Origin: Balneolaceae bacterium | Lineage (GTDB): Bacteria > Bacteroidota > Rhodothermia > Balneolales > Balneolaceae | Length of the DNA stretch: 64,000 nucleotides | Reading direction: 5' to 3' | NCBI GenBank assembly: GCA_017640605.1 | Contig: JAEPQH010000002.1 | Coordinates: 248,001 to 312,000, forward strand | Shown: one piece after another, positions 53,828 through 62,750 of the stretch | Layout: each line of letters starts with the position of its first letter | Numbering within the stretch: position 1 is the first letter of the stretch | The notes under the pieces: model-generated | The model's input: the letters and a program-made list of their open reading frames with translations, nothing else | What the model was told of the DNA's origin: nothing | Databases searched by the model: none | Program-made: the position numbers and the translations under genes

Positions 53828-55041
53828 CACTGTTTAAAATGCTTTCCTAGCTTTAATCCCTGTCCTTGGTAATTACTTTCGATTTCTGTGCCATATATGA
53901 AAGATGGCACTTCTGTGTTTGGTTCAAACTGCATACTAAATAAGGTTTGACCATCTTCGATCATAAATGGCACATCGTGCGATCGAACTTCCAATACTGC
54001 TCTTGCACCTTTATCGTTCACCGAGCCACCAAAACCTGAGTCGAAGAAACCGGCGTAATGGGTTCGAAGTTCACCTGAACCGGTATCGTAGGCCATCATT
54101 TCGCAGGCGAGATTTGCAGGAACCCGAATTCGTTCTTTGGATGCAAAGATATAAAAAGCTTCAGGCTCTAAGATGATTCGTGCATCTTTGTTTGCATAAA
54201 TCGGCTCCCAAAAATCGTCCACCGGATAATGCCCAATATTTTCCAGATCAATAAAATTGCTGTGCTTCTTTGCTTTGTAACCGATTACTTCGCCTTGCTC
54301 TCCTTTCAATTGTACACTCATAAACAGACCCTGATTCACTTTGATCTGCTCCATGCTCACCGGCTTAATATCCTCGTTAAACAGCAACGGATCGGTATCA
54401 TGAATACGTAATAAATCCTGATCGGAAACTACTTCAAAGCCATGGCGCACTCGAAGCTGATTCAACCGCTGACCGGTTCGCACTTTAATCGAGAAAGATT
54501 TTGGCACAACCTCAAGGTATAAGTTCCCTTGATAACCCGGATTTATTTCCTCAAAACGATGCGAGTAATCGGTGATCACACGTGTGAATACATCCAATCG
54601 TCCGGTAGAACTTTTTGGATTGGCTTTAGCACTGAGATTTTCCATCGCGTGCAACTGCACTTCTTCCCCGTTTGACTGGCCATTCGTAAGTCCCTGATGC
54701 TGAATGGAGTAATGAGATTTTGGAAGTTTCAAAGACTCCAATAAAGGAATAATGTAGACGCAATTTTCTTCCAAAACAGCGCCGTTACGCAGCGAAAATG
54801 AATATTGCTCGAGTTTCTCCAGCTTTTCTTCCACCGTTTCATTTTCCGGTAAAAAACTGCAACGCACACGGTAAGCAACTTCGCCAAGTCGTAAATCTAA
54901 AGAATTAGGTTGAAATTGATTGTCTTTGATTGGATAGTCGGGATGAGAAGTTAAAATTCCCAGATCCCGTAGAATCTTCAATTTCTGAACAGGGAGCACC
55001 CCTTTGGTGCGAAGATGAACAGCGTTGGATGATTGCGACAT
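53827..55041 (-). CDS. dcd: 2'-deoxycytidine 5'-triphosphate deaminase (long, two-domain form)
   Basis: 404 aa, first gene of the operon. The DCD family fold appears twice in the chain, first with ILRDLGILTSHPDYPIKDNQFQPNSLDLRLGEVAYRV and later with ACEMMAYDTGSGELRTHYAGFFDSGFGGS, the active-site region with a DSGFGG turn. It deaminates dCTP to dUTP for dTMP synthesis. At 404 aa it is the long form found in alpha-proteobacteria and Bacteroidota, more than twice the length of E. coli Dcd. A long upstream gap of 165 bp, shared with the ADP-ribosylglycohydrolase gene, holds the promoters. Confidence 0.9.
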   Translation of the reverse strand: MSQSSNAVHLRTKGVLPVQKLKILRDLGILTSHPDYPIKDNQFQPNSLDLRLGEVAYRVRCSFLPENETVEEKLEKLEQYSFSLRNGAVLEENCVYIIPLLESLKLPKSHYSIQHQGLTNGQSNGEEVQLHAMENLSAKANPKSSTGRLDVFTRVITDYSHRFEEINPGYQGNLYLEVVPKSFSIKVRTGQRLNQLRVRHGFEVVSDQDLLRIHDTDPLLFNEDIKPVSMEQIKVNQGLFMSVQLKGEQGEVIGYKAKKHSNFIDLENIGHYPVDDFWEPIYANKDARIILEPEAFYIFASKERIRVPANLACEMMAYDTGSGELRTHYAGFFDSGFGGSVNDKGARAVLEVRSHDVPFMIEDGQTLFSMQFEPNTEVPSFIYGTEIESNYQGQGLKLGKHFKQ

Positions 55042-55206
55042 GTACGGTTTTTCGATTGAAGATAAATGGTGGAATGGCTAATTCCCAATCAACTGATTCA
55101 ACTTTTTAATTATTGAGCAGATAATCAAGTTCAACCAAAAATTACGTGTATAAGGCCATCCAAATTAGTTAGATTTGGAATCAAAATTAATCTCTGCAGT
55201 ACAAAA

Positions 55207-56571
55207 ATGGCTTTTTCAGATCTCAAACCTAGTCTAGATAAACTAATCCATTTAAAAGTAGTATTTATTCTCTGCTTGATGATAACGCTCGGGTGTTCAC
55301 CTGCCGGAAAAGATGGCGATAAAAAAGTAACTGACTCAGAATTTATTGAGATATCCCGTGCAGAATATGCCAATCAATTATATGGCTTCTGGCTGGGTCA
55401 AAGCATTGCAAACTGGACCGGGTTAGTTACCGAAATGGATAAGATTGGAAATATTGGTGAGATCAAAACCGGGGGTTTTTATACGAGAGAAGATTGGGGA
55501 AAGCCCGATCAACCGAGCATTTGGGGTGAAGGAGTTCCCAGTGATCTTTCTCCCACTATTGATTTCGTGTTACGTGGCACTGAAGAGGTGTGGGGATCCG
55601 ACGACGATACCGACATCGAATACATGTACCAATATTTGATGTATTCACAAGAAACTTCAATTCTTACACCACAACAGATTCGGGATGGATGGCTAACCCA
55701 CATAAAAGCTGAAGAAGAAAATTATTTATGGGTTTCCAATCAGCGTGCATTCGATTTGATGCGAGAAGGAATGCTGCCTTCAGCAACCGGTACACCTGAA
55801 AACAATGAGCATTATGCGATGATTGATGCTCAGCTTACCACTGAGATCTTTGGAATATTATCGCCTGCGCGACCGGATGTAGCACGGAATATCGCCGAAC
55901 TGCCTATTCAAACCACTGCACGTTATGAAGCACAATATATCTCCGAATTTTATGTAACCATGCATGCTTTGGCTACTAATCGAAAAGCTATTGAATCATT
56001 GAAAGAGTTTGTTCAACAGATTGCTGATGAAGCGAGATTGATTCTCCCGGACTCCACCTACCCTGCAAAAATGTATGATTTCGTTAAATCTATGTATGAA
56101 TCAGGAGTTCCCTGGGAAACTACCCGCGATTCCATTTATCAACGCTATCAGGTAGAGCAGGCGGATGGATACGATCTCACTTCCCAAAACTTATACTGTA
56201 ATGGTTGTTTCGCTGCAGGAATCAATTTTGCTGCAAGCTTAGTTAGCTTGTTTTATGGTGAAGGTGATTTTATTGAAACCGTAAAAATTGGCACGCTCGC
56301 CGGCTGGGATTCGGATAACCCAACGGCTACCTGGGGCGGTTTGCTGGGTTTTCTTTATGGAAAAGAATCCTTAGAAAATGCATACGATCAGCCATTATCG
56401 AATCGGTTTAATATTCATCGAACTCGACAAAATTTCCCCGGAAATGGAATTGAAACCTTCGATCACATAGCAGAAATGGGAATTTCAGTGATTGATCGGG
56501 TAGTTGTTGAGCAGATGAATGGTCGTATAGATTCCGAAAAAAATGTTTGGGTGATACCTTTGCTCAACTAA
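55207..56571 (+). CDS. Exported ADP-ribosylglycohydrolase-family lipoprotein
   Basis: 454 aa. Signal with lipobox (VVFILCLMITLGC, Cys at about residue 30), so it is lipid-anchored outside the cytoplasm. The family fold is clear: RAEYANQLYGFWLGQSIANWTGL, first metal motif WGSDDDTDIEYMY (about 136-148), and second motif TLAGWDSDNPTATWGGLLGFLYGKES (about 360-385). All expected acidic residues for the two magnesium ions are present. Family enzymes remove ADP-ribose from proteins or related substrates; most are cytosolic, so the substrate here must be external or periplasmic. It stands alone, 45 bp before the pyrophosphatase gene. Confidence 0.88.
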   Translation: MAFSDLKPSLDKLIHLKVVFILCLMITLGCSPAGKDGDKKVTDSEFIEISRAEYANQLYGFWLGQSIANWTGLVTEMDKIGNIGEIKTGGFYTREDWGKPDQPSIWGEGVPSDLSPTIDFVLRGTEEVWGSDDDTDIEYMYQYLMYSQETSILTPQQIRDGWLTHIKAEEENYLWVSNQRAFDLMREGMLPSATGTPENNEHYAMIDAQLTTEIFGILSPARPDVARNIAELPIQTTARYEAQYISEFYVTMHALATNRKAIESLKEFVQQIADEARLILPDSTYPAKMYDFVKSMYESGVPWETTRDSIYQRYQVEQADGYDLTSQNLYCNGCFAAGINFAASLVSLFYGEGDFIETVKIGTLAGWDSDNPTATWGGLLGFLYGKESLENAYDQPLSNRFNIHRTRQNFPGNGIETFDHIAEMGISVIDRVVVEQMNGRIDSEKNVWVIPLLN

Positions 56572-56616
56572 GTGTATTTTAAAAGTGCAATCGCAAATAC
56601 TTAGCCTAGCCGATAT

Positions 56617-57159
56617 ATGAATTCTTTTAATCCATGGCATTCTGTTTCAACCGGAGAACATGCACCCGAAGTTGTAAATGGGATCATCGAAATTCCACGA
56701 GCTTCCCGTGCTAAATACGAACTAGACAAAGAATCCGGCTTACTCAAAATGGATAGAGTGCTGTACTCTTCGGTGTATTATCCTGCTAATTATGGCTTCA
56801 TCCCGCAAACCTACTGCGACGATAAAGATCCACTGGATATCCTGATTCTTTCGCAAGTTACCGTTGTGCCCATGTGCATAGTTTCGGCTCGGGTAATTGG
56901 TGTGATGCGCATGGTAGATCATGGCGAAATGGATGACAAGATTATTGCTATCGCAGAAAATGATATGAGTGTGGAGCATATCAACGACATTTCTGAGTTA
57001 CCAAACCATTTTATTCGGGAACTCCGTAGTTTTTTCGAAGACTACAAAAAGCTTGAACACAAAGAGGTAATTGTGGAGGAATTTCAGGATGCTACCATAG
57101 CACGCGAAATTGTGCAGCAAAGTATTGTTGATTACAGAGAGCGTTTCTCAGGACTTTAA
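56617..57159 (+). CDS. ppa: Soluble inorganic pyrophosphatase, family I
   Basis: 180 aa. Hydrolyses PPi to two phosphates with Mg2+. [49 protein letters not shown] (the family signature with metal-binding Asp), and [24 protein letters not shown] are diagnostic. Length is standard for bacterial family I. Convergent with the PPK2 gene, 18 bp apart, so two polyphosphate/pyrophosphate enzymes meet tail to tail. Confidence 0.97.
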   Translation: MNSFNPWHSVSTGEHAPEVVNGIIEIPRASRAKYELDKESGLLKMDRVLYSSVYYPANYGFIPQTYCDDKDPLDILILSQVTVVPMCIVSARVIGVMRMVDHGEMDDKIIAIAENDMSVEHINDISELPNHFIRELRSFFEDYKKLEHKEVIVEEFQDATIAREIVQQSIVDYRERFSGL

Positions 57160-57177
57160 TCTGATTCAGGTCATCGA

Positions 57178-57999
57178 TTAACTACGCTCGTCATCTACCG
57201 GATTTTCCCCAAATTTTGCCGGTACCCAATTCATATTTTCGATAGGTGGACGTTTATAATCCGGATCTTTTACAGATGGCGGTAATTCGATGGGTTCCGG
57301 CGTGATATCGCCATAAGGAATTTGTTCTAATAAATGTGAAATACAGTTTAGTCGCGCATGGCGTTTGATGTCGGCATTTACCACAAACCAAGGCGATTTT
57401 TTGGTGTCTGTATGCCGGAACATTTCATCTTTAGCTTTTGAATATTCAACCCATCTGCTTCGGGAAGCGAGATCCATCGGGCTTAGTTTCCAACGTTTCA
57501 GAGGATCTTCATTTCGCGCTGTAAACCGTTTCTCTTGTTCTTTATCAGAAATTGAAAACCAATATTTGAGTAAAATCAGCCCGTCTCTGATTAACATATT
57601 TTCAAACTCGGGGCACGTTCTTAAAAATTCCTGATATTCATCCTCGGTGCAAAACCCCATCACTCGTTCCACTCCAGCCCGATTGTACCAGCTACGATCG
57701 AATAACACCATCTCTCCCGCTGCAGGCAGGTGTTTGATGTATCGTTGAAAATACCACTGCGTTCGTTCGGTTTCGGTCGGTTTTTGCAGGGCAACCACTC
57801 GTACAATTCGAGGATTTACCACTTCCGTAATCCGCTTGATCACCCCTCCTTTTCCGGCGGCATCTCTTCCTTCAAATATTACCGCTACTCGAAGTCCCTT
57901 TTCCTTAATCCAGTACTGAAGCTTTATCAGTTCCCGATGGAGCTTTTCCAGCTCTTCTTCGTAAATATCTTTATCGAGTTTTCCTTTCTTATCGTACAT
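57178..57999 (-). CDS. ppk2: Polyphosphate kinase 2
   Basis: 273 aa, one-domain PPK2. Walker A FEGRDAAGKGG (43-52), lid and Walker B region MVLFDRSWYNRAGVERVMGF (about 97-116), and WFSISDKEQEKRFTARNEDPLKRWKLSPMDL with the Arg/Lys cluster of PPK2. It uses polyphosphate to phosphorylate nucleoside di- or monophosphates; class assignment (I, II or III) is not safe by eye. Likely start ATG 57999. Upstream lies a 9-copy heptamer array and then the divergent pseudouridine synthase gene. Confidence 0.92.
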   Translation of the reverse strand: MYDKKGKLDKDIYEEELEKLHRELIKLQYWIKEKGLRVAVIFEGRDAAGKGGVIKRITEVVNPRIVRVVALQKPTETERTQWYFQRYIKHLPAAGEMVLFDRSWYNRAGVERVMGFCTEDEYQEFLRTCPEFENMLIRDGLILLKYWFSISDKEQEKRFTARNEDPLKRWKLSPMDLASRSRWVEYSKAKDEMFRHTDTKKSPWFVVNADIKRHARLNCISHLLEQIPYGDITPEPIELPPSVKDPDYKRPPIENMNWVPAKFGENPVDDERS

Positions 58000-58020
58000 A
58001 ATGCGTCATTTATTCAATTT

Positions 58021-58083
58021 CCGTCATCCGTCATCCGTCATCCGTCATCCGTCATCCGTCATCCGTCATCCGTCATCCGTCAT
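58021..58083 (+). repeat. Heptanucleotide tandem repeat CCGTCAT (9 perfect copies)
   Basis: Nine uninterrupted CCGTCAT units plus one C. It lies between the divergent ppk2 and pseudouridine-synthase starts, 21 bp from the ppk2 ATG, so it falls in a likely promoter or leader. Confidence 0.98.
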
Positions 58084-58190
58084 CTAAGGTAAAACTTTCA
58101 TCATATATAAATCCGCGCGATTTCCATTTTTGTGAATTCCTCCAAGAAATTGCTTTAAGTGAATTGAAAAGTCCGTAGCTTTGAAGCCTC

Positions 58191-58883
58191 ATGAAAAGCA
58201 CTCGCACTCACCCCGACATCCCCATTATTTTTGAAGACAATCACCTGTTGGTTATCGATAAACCGGCCGGCGTGTTATCGCAAGAAGACCACACCAGCGA
58301 CCCTGATGTGCTTACTTTGTGCAAAAAATACATTAAGAAGCGCTACAATAAACCGGGCAACGTGTGGCTGGGTTTAGTACATCGTCTCGATCGACCGGTA
58401 AGCGGAGTAATGGTCCTTGCGAAAACCTCGAAAGCAGCTTCCAGACTTTCTGAACAAATTAGAAATCACAGCCTAAAAAAAGTGTATTGGGCGTTGGTAT
58501 ATGGGATGACGCCCATGGAAAAAACATTGATCCATTACATCGAAAAAGACCATAAAACCAATACGGTTAAAGTGTACAATTCGAAAAAAGGAAGAGCGAA
58601 AAAAGCAGAACTCAGTTTCACTACCATCAAACAAAGTGCCCATTACAGTGTGGTTGAAGTTGATTTGAAAACAGGTCGTCCACATCAAATACGAGTGCAA
58701 TTAGATAAAATCGGGCATCCAATCTGGGGCGATTATAAATACGCCGAAGAAGATACCGGCCCGGGAAAAGAGCTGGCTTTGCGTGCCGTTCACTTAGAAG
58801 TTGAGCATCCTACAAAGAAAGAAAAAATGGTGTTTAAGGCACCTAAACCCAGAACGCAACCTTGGGATAATTTCGAATATTGA
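58191..58883 (+). CDS. RluA-type pseudouridine synthase
   Basis: 230 aa. Isomerises uridine to pseudouridine in RNA. The catalytic Asp67 lies in LVHRLDRPVSGVMVLAKTSKAA; DNHLLVIDKPAGVLSQED and KTGRPHQIRVQL complete the RluA pattern. No S4 domain, so a short form (RluA/TruC/YqcB-like); target site cannot be read. It is the first of two coupled genes, ending TGATG onto the methyltransferase start. A TAGCTTTG upstream resembles the Bacteroidota -7 consensus TAnnTTTG. Confidence 0.93.
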   Translation: MKSTRTHPDIPIIFEDNHLLVIDKPAGVLSQEDHTSDPDVLTLCKKYIKKRYNKPGNVWLGLVHRLDRPVSGVMVLAKTSKAASRLSEQIRNHSLKKVYWALVYGMTPMEKTLIHYIEKDHKTNTVKVYNSKKGRAKKAELSFTTIKQSAHYSVVEVDLKTGRPHQIRVQLDKIGHPIWGDYKYAEEDTGPGKELALRAVHLEVEHPTKKEKMVFKAPKPRTQPWDNFEY

Positions 58884-59758
58884 TGACGATCTCGCACACG
58901 GCAGCCTACATTGCTGTCAAACTGTATGGACTCACACGGAAGTCCGCTTTTGCAGAAAAGTTCGATCCATTTATTCTAAACTACTACGAACAACTGGTTT
59001 CGGCTCTGCCCCCTCATTTGCGATGGCATCGAAAGGCGCTGCGGTCATCGGCTATGCGTTCATTCTTCATCCTCTCGGAAGAATTATTACTGCCCGGCGA
59101 TCTAATGCACATTCTCTGCCGTAAATATTATGTTGGCAAGCAAGTACAAGCATTGTTAGATGAAGGGTTTGAACAAATTGTAAATCTTGGAGCCGGCTTT
59201 GATCACCTCGGAGCATATCACTCTCAACAAAAAATACCCGTATTTGAACTAGATCGTGCTTCGATGATTTCGGAAAAGAAGTCATTTTTAGAGCAGCATG
59301 ATTTCTCTAACAATAATCTTCACCTGGTCCCTTGCGATTTTGAACAGCAGCGAGCTGGTGAAGTGTTAAAATCACTGGAAGCCTTCGATCCCAAAAAGAA
59401 AACCGTATTCGTTGCTGAAGGACTATTCGACTATCTCGATTTGTTGCCATCAGAAAATTTGATCGAGGATATTCTTTCAATGAACCGAAAAAATAAACTG
59501 GTTACGACCTTCTTCTCCATCGATCAACTCAACTATTTCCATAGATCAGTTTTTAAAGGAGGCGTTGCTTTGGTTGGTGAATCGTTGAAATTCAAAATTA
59601 CACGCGATGAATTTGTTGAATTGCTCGAAGAACTGGGACTAATCCTCGAAGAAGAAATTGATCGAGCTTATATGAAGCAGGATTTCATGAAAGAAATCGG
59701 CACCAACTTACCAGTAATGAAAGGTTTTTACGTACAGCAGTATAGTATCAAAGTCTAA
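58883..59758 (+). CDS. SAM-dependent methyltransferase, leucine carboxyl methyltransferase type
   Basis: 291 aa from ATG 58883, which overlaps the preceding stop by one base (TGATG). LRSSAMRSFFILSEELLLPGDLMHILCRKYYVG, FEQIVNLGAGFDHLGAYH (SAM loop), PVFELDRASMISEKKSFL and the acidic VFVAEGLFDYLDL belong to the PPM1/LCMT-like bacterial family. Its substrate is a small molecule or a polyketide-type acid in known cases, but unknown here. Convergent with the HisKA_2 kinase gene by one base of spacing. Confidence 0.85.
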   Translation: MTISHTAAYIAVKLYGLTRKSAFAEKFDPFILNYYEQLVSALPPHLRWHRKALRSSAMRSFFILSEELLLPGDLMHILCRKYYVGKQVQALLDEGFEQIVNLGAGFDHLGAYHSQQKIPVFELDRASMISEKKSFLEQHDFSNNNLHLVPCDFEQQRAGEVLKSLEAFDPKKKTVFVAEGLFDYLDLLPSENLIEDILSMNRKNKLVTTFFSIDQLNYFHRSVFKGGVALVGESLKFKITRDEFVELLEELGLILEEEIDRAYMKQDFMKEIGTNLPVMKGFYVQQYSIKV

Positions 59759-59759
59759 A

Positions 59760-61274
59760 TCATACCGCGATTGAAACCGAAGAAGCCGATCCTTTCAGAT
59801 CTCTTTGTGATTTAAAACGTAATTCGAAGCGGCTTCCATTTTTTGATTGTATGTCTACTTCAGCATTCAGTTGATCGGAATACGAATACATCAAAGTAGC
59901 ACCTAAAGTGGGAGATTGTTCAAACACGAAATCTTCTGGAAGCCCAATCCCATCGTCCTCTACAGTGAGTAGAACTTCGTCGTCTACTTGTTTTAAGGTA
60001 ATATGAATGTTGCCTGAATCACGGTCAAAAAATGCGTATTCATAGGCATTAGCGATGAGTTCGTTCAATATTAGGGCACAAGGCAATGCCTGATTGATAT
60101 TGAGCAACACATAATCAGCCGTGTAATTAAGGGAAATATGACTAAATTTAGACGCTCGTTTTTCCCTGGTTTCTTTGATCAGATTATGAATGTATTGATC
60201 GAAAATTACAGCTGTAAAATCAGATTCCTGATACAGTTGTTCGTGAATAAGGGCCATGGTATTCACCCTCATATAATTGGAAAACAAACTCCGTTGAACG
60301 GCTTCATTTTCGGTTTTGAACTCTTCGAGTTGAAGAAAACTTGAGATTACCGCCAGATTGTTTTTAACTCGATGATGAATTTCAGCCAATAGCACGTTCT
60401 TTTCCTCTAACGAGCGCTCTAAGGATGCCTGATATTGTTTTTTATGCGAGATATCATTTCCCGAAAGGTAGAATTTATCTCCATTCTTATGAATATTCAG
60501 GGCAACGTGTCGCAGTTTAGAATCTTCATCATTTAATACCGTTTCAATATTCAGGGTGTGATTAGAATTTGGGTAATTCCATGCCTTTAATTTTGCCAGT
60601 AATTCAACATCGGTAAACAAATTGTACAAACTCAGTATACCGTGCCGATCACTCCCATCTTCCAAAACGGCAGCAACCTGACTGGTATATTTTTCTACTC
60701 TAAAAGTGTTGGCATCGGCAACTATCATCACATCAACCGAGGATTCCAGAAACCGTGAAATGGTATCCAGTTCAATATTTCGGCGACGTAATTCTAATCG
60801 AGCTTCCACCTCTTTGGCTAAGGTTTCTAAAGCTTTTTTTTGATGATCCTGCAGCTGCTTTGGCTCCAATCCAATCACACAAATAGTGCCCATATTCAAC
60901 GCATTGGAGCGTACGTTAAAGCCGGCGTAAAACCGAACACCCGGAGCGTCTTTCACAAAGGGCATTTCGTTAAATCTATCATCATCCAGCGTATTTTCAA
61001 CAATCATGAATGATTCTTGCTGAATAGTGTGATGGCAAAACCCAACTTCGCGAGGGATTTCTGTAAACTCTACACCTACTTTTGCTTTACTCCATTGGCG
61101 TGTATCATCGATAAAATTGATCTGAGCCACGGGAACTTCGCAAATCTGAGCGGCAAGTGTAACCAGGTTATCAAATTCTGATTCCGTGCCTGAATCCATA
61201 ATATTGAACCGCTTAAGTTCCTGGATTCTGTTGGTTTCATGAGGTGCGATTGAAGCCATTGCGTTTTCAGTCAT
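59760..61274 (-). CDS. GAF-PAS-type HisKA_2 sensor histidine kinase (soluble)
   Basis: 504 aa from ATG 61274; the frame continues 13 codons upstream, but the ATG fits the GAF start. No TM segment, so cytosolic. GAF domain at about 18-145 (SEFDNLVTLAAQICEVPVAQINFIDD, GFCHHTI, FYAGFNVRS), a PAS-like middle, HisKA_2 with phospho-acceptor His near 300 in LLAEIHHRVKNNLAVISSFLQLE, and an HATPase end with LILNELIANAYEYAF and DDGIGLPEDF. No response regulator is adjacent. It may sense an intracellular small molecule or redox state through GAF. Confidence 0.9.
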   Translation of the reverse strand: MTENAMASIAPHETNRIQELKRFNIMDSGTESEFDNLVTLAAQICEVPVAQINFIDDTRQWSKAKVGVEFTEIPREVGFCHHTIQQESFMIVENTLDDDRFNEMPFVKDAPGVRFYAGFNVRSNALNMGTICVIGLEPKQLQDHQKKALETLAKEVEARLELRRRNIELDTISRFLESSVDVMIVADANTFRVEKYTSQVAAVLEDGSDRHGILSLYNLFTDVELLAKLKAWNYPNSNHTLNIETVLNDEDSKLRHVALNIHKNGDKFYLSGNDISHKKQYQASLERSLEEKNVLLAEIHHRVKNNLAVISSFLQLEEFKTENEAVQRSLFSNYMRVNTMALIHEQLYQESDFTAVIFDQYIHNLIKETREKRASKFSHISLNYTADYVLLNINQALPCALILNELIANAYEYAFFDRDSGNIHITLKQVDDEVLLTVEDDGIGLPEDFVFEQSPTLGATLMYSYSDQLNAEVDIQSKNGSRFELRFKSQRDLKGSASSVSIAV

Positions 61275-61380
61275 AGTCGATATTCGTTTCGGTGGGTTAT
61301 CGACGATGCACACGCTAAACTTTATAACACAATCGCTTAATTAACAGATTCTAAAACTTCTGAGTTTATAAACTCAATCT

Positions 61381-62748
61381 TCAATCAAACAAAGATTTTG
61401 CATCTCCGTCAATCTCAGGCTTAGCCGATTCCGGTAGTGATTTTGTAGCTTTTGCACCCAATTCTTTCAGCATTTCAGCTTGGCGTACTAAATTCCCTGA
61501 TCCTGAATTTAAGCGCTTCATTGCCGTTTCGTAGCTATCCTGCGTTTGGCGAATTCTATTTCCGATGTCGTCCATACTCTCTACAAATCCCACAAATTTA
61601 TCGTACATCGCTCCACCACGTTCAGCAATTTCCAAGGCATATTTATTCTGCCGGTCTCGCTTCCAAATGGTATTTATCGTAAATAAAGTGGCTAATAAAG
61701 TGGAAGGACTTACAATCACGATATTCTTCTCGAACGACTCATTATATAATTCCGGCTCAGACTGCAGAGCGGCCGCAAAAGCGGGTTCAACAGGAATAAA
61801 TAACAACACAAAATCGGGCGTTTTATCCTGATATAGTTGAGTATAGTTCTTGTCACTTAATCCCTTTACATGCGCTCTGATAGATAGCACATGTTGCTTA
61901 AGTTGCTTTTCACGCTCGTCTTTATCATCAGCTGCTACAAAACGCTCGTAGGCTGTGAGTGATACTTTGGAATCCACAATTAGGAACTTTTCATCGGGTA
62001 ATTTTACCACCACATCCGGTTGAAGTCGGCGCCCATCTGCAGTAGTCTCACTTTGCTGAGTAAAATACTCCTCATCTTTTCGAAGTCCGGATTTTTCCAG
62101 AATGCTTGCCAGAACAACCTCGCCCCAGTTTCCTTGCGCTTTAGAGTCCCCTTTTAGCGCTTTGGTGAGGTTTTTAGTGTCTTCGCTCATTTGCTGATTT
62201 AGCTCAGCCATTTGGCGAATCTGTTCTTTTAATGTAGCTCTTTGTCGATTTTCGTCGTTGTACGTCTCTTCCACTTTTTTGCGGAACTCTTCCAATTTAG
62301 TGCCTAATGGATTTAACAATTGATCCAGACTTTCACGGTTTTGTTTGGTGAATTTCGCTGATTTTTCGTCCAGGATTTTATTCGCAAGATTCTCAAACTG
62401 CACTTTCAGCTGTTCCTGCATCTGTTCTAATTCCCCTTTTTGTTCGTTCAATTTTTTTTGAAGCGCTTCATATTCAGCTTTTAATCCTGCCAATTCCCGA
62501 TCGATCTTCGAGGCATGTTCGCGTTCTTCCTTCAACGCTACTTCTTTCTGCTCAATTAATAGATCGTGATTGGATTTTGCCGCTTGCAACTCTTTTTCTA
62601 ATCGATCCCTCTCTTCTGTTTTCTGCTGTTCCAGATTCGCGATTCTCTCCTCGAGTCTACCCGATTCCGATTTTGATTTGAAATGAGCGATGGCATAACC
62701 TATTCCAATTCCTAACAACAGCGCTACAGCCCCAATTACAATTTCCAA
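61381..62748 (-). CDS. rmuC: RmuC family DNA recombination protein
   Basis: 455 aa. N-terminal TM or signal anchor (about 2-22: EIVIGAVALLLGIGIGYAIAHF), a long coiled coil (about 28-190, Glu/Lys/Gln-rich), and the RmuC nuclease-like domain with GNWGEVVLASILEKSGLRKDEEYF, LQPDVVVKLPDEKFLIVDSKVSLTAYE and a PDFVLLFIPVEPAF end. It limits inversions and rearrangements at short inverted repeats. Followed by a hydrolase gene on the same strand, two bases apart. Confidence 0.95.
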   Translation of the reverse strand: MEIVIGAVALLLGIGIGYAIAHFKSKSESGRLEERIANLEQQKTEERDRLEKELQAAKSNHDLLIEQKEVALKEEREHASKIDRELAGLKAEYEALQKKLNEQKGELEQMQEQLKVQFENLANKILDEKSAKFTKQNRESLDQLLNPLGTKLEEFRKKVEETYNDENRQRATLKEQIRQMAELNQQMSEDTKNLTKALKGDSKAQGNWGEVVLASILEKSGLRKDEEYFTQQSETTADGRRLQPDVVVKLPDEKFLIVDSKVSLTAYERFVAADDKDEREKQLKQHVLSIRAHVKGLSDKNYTQLYQDKTPDFVLLFIPVEPAFAAALQSEPELYNESFEKNIVIVSPSTLLATLFTINTIWKRDRQNKYALEIAERGGAMYDKFVGFVESMDDIGNRIRQTQDSYETAMKRLNSGSGNLVRQAEMLKELGAKATKSLPESAKPEIDGDAKSLFD

Positions 62749-62750
62749 GT

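Noticed and set aside
58021-58083. CRISPR array
   Set aside because: The unit is only 7 bp with no spacers; it is a simple tandem repeat.
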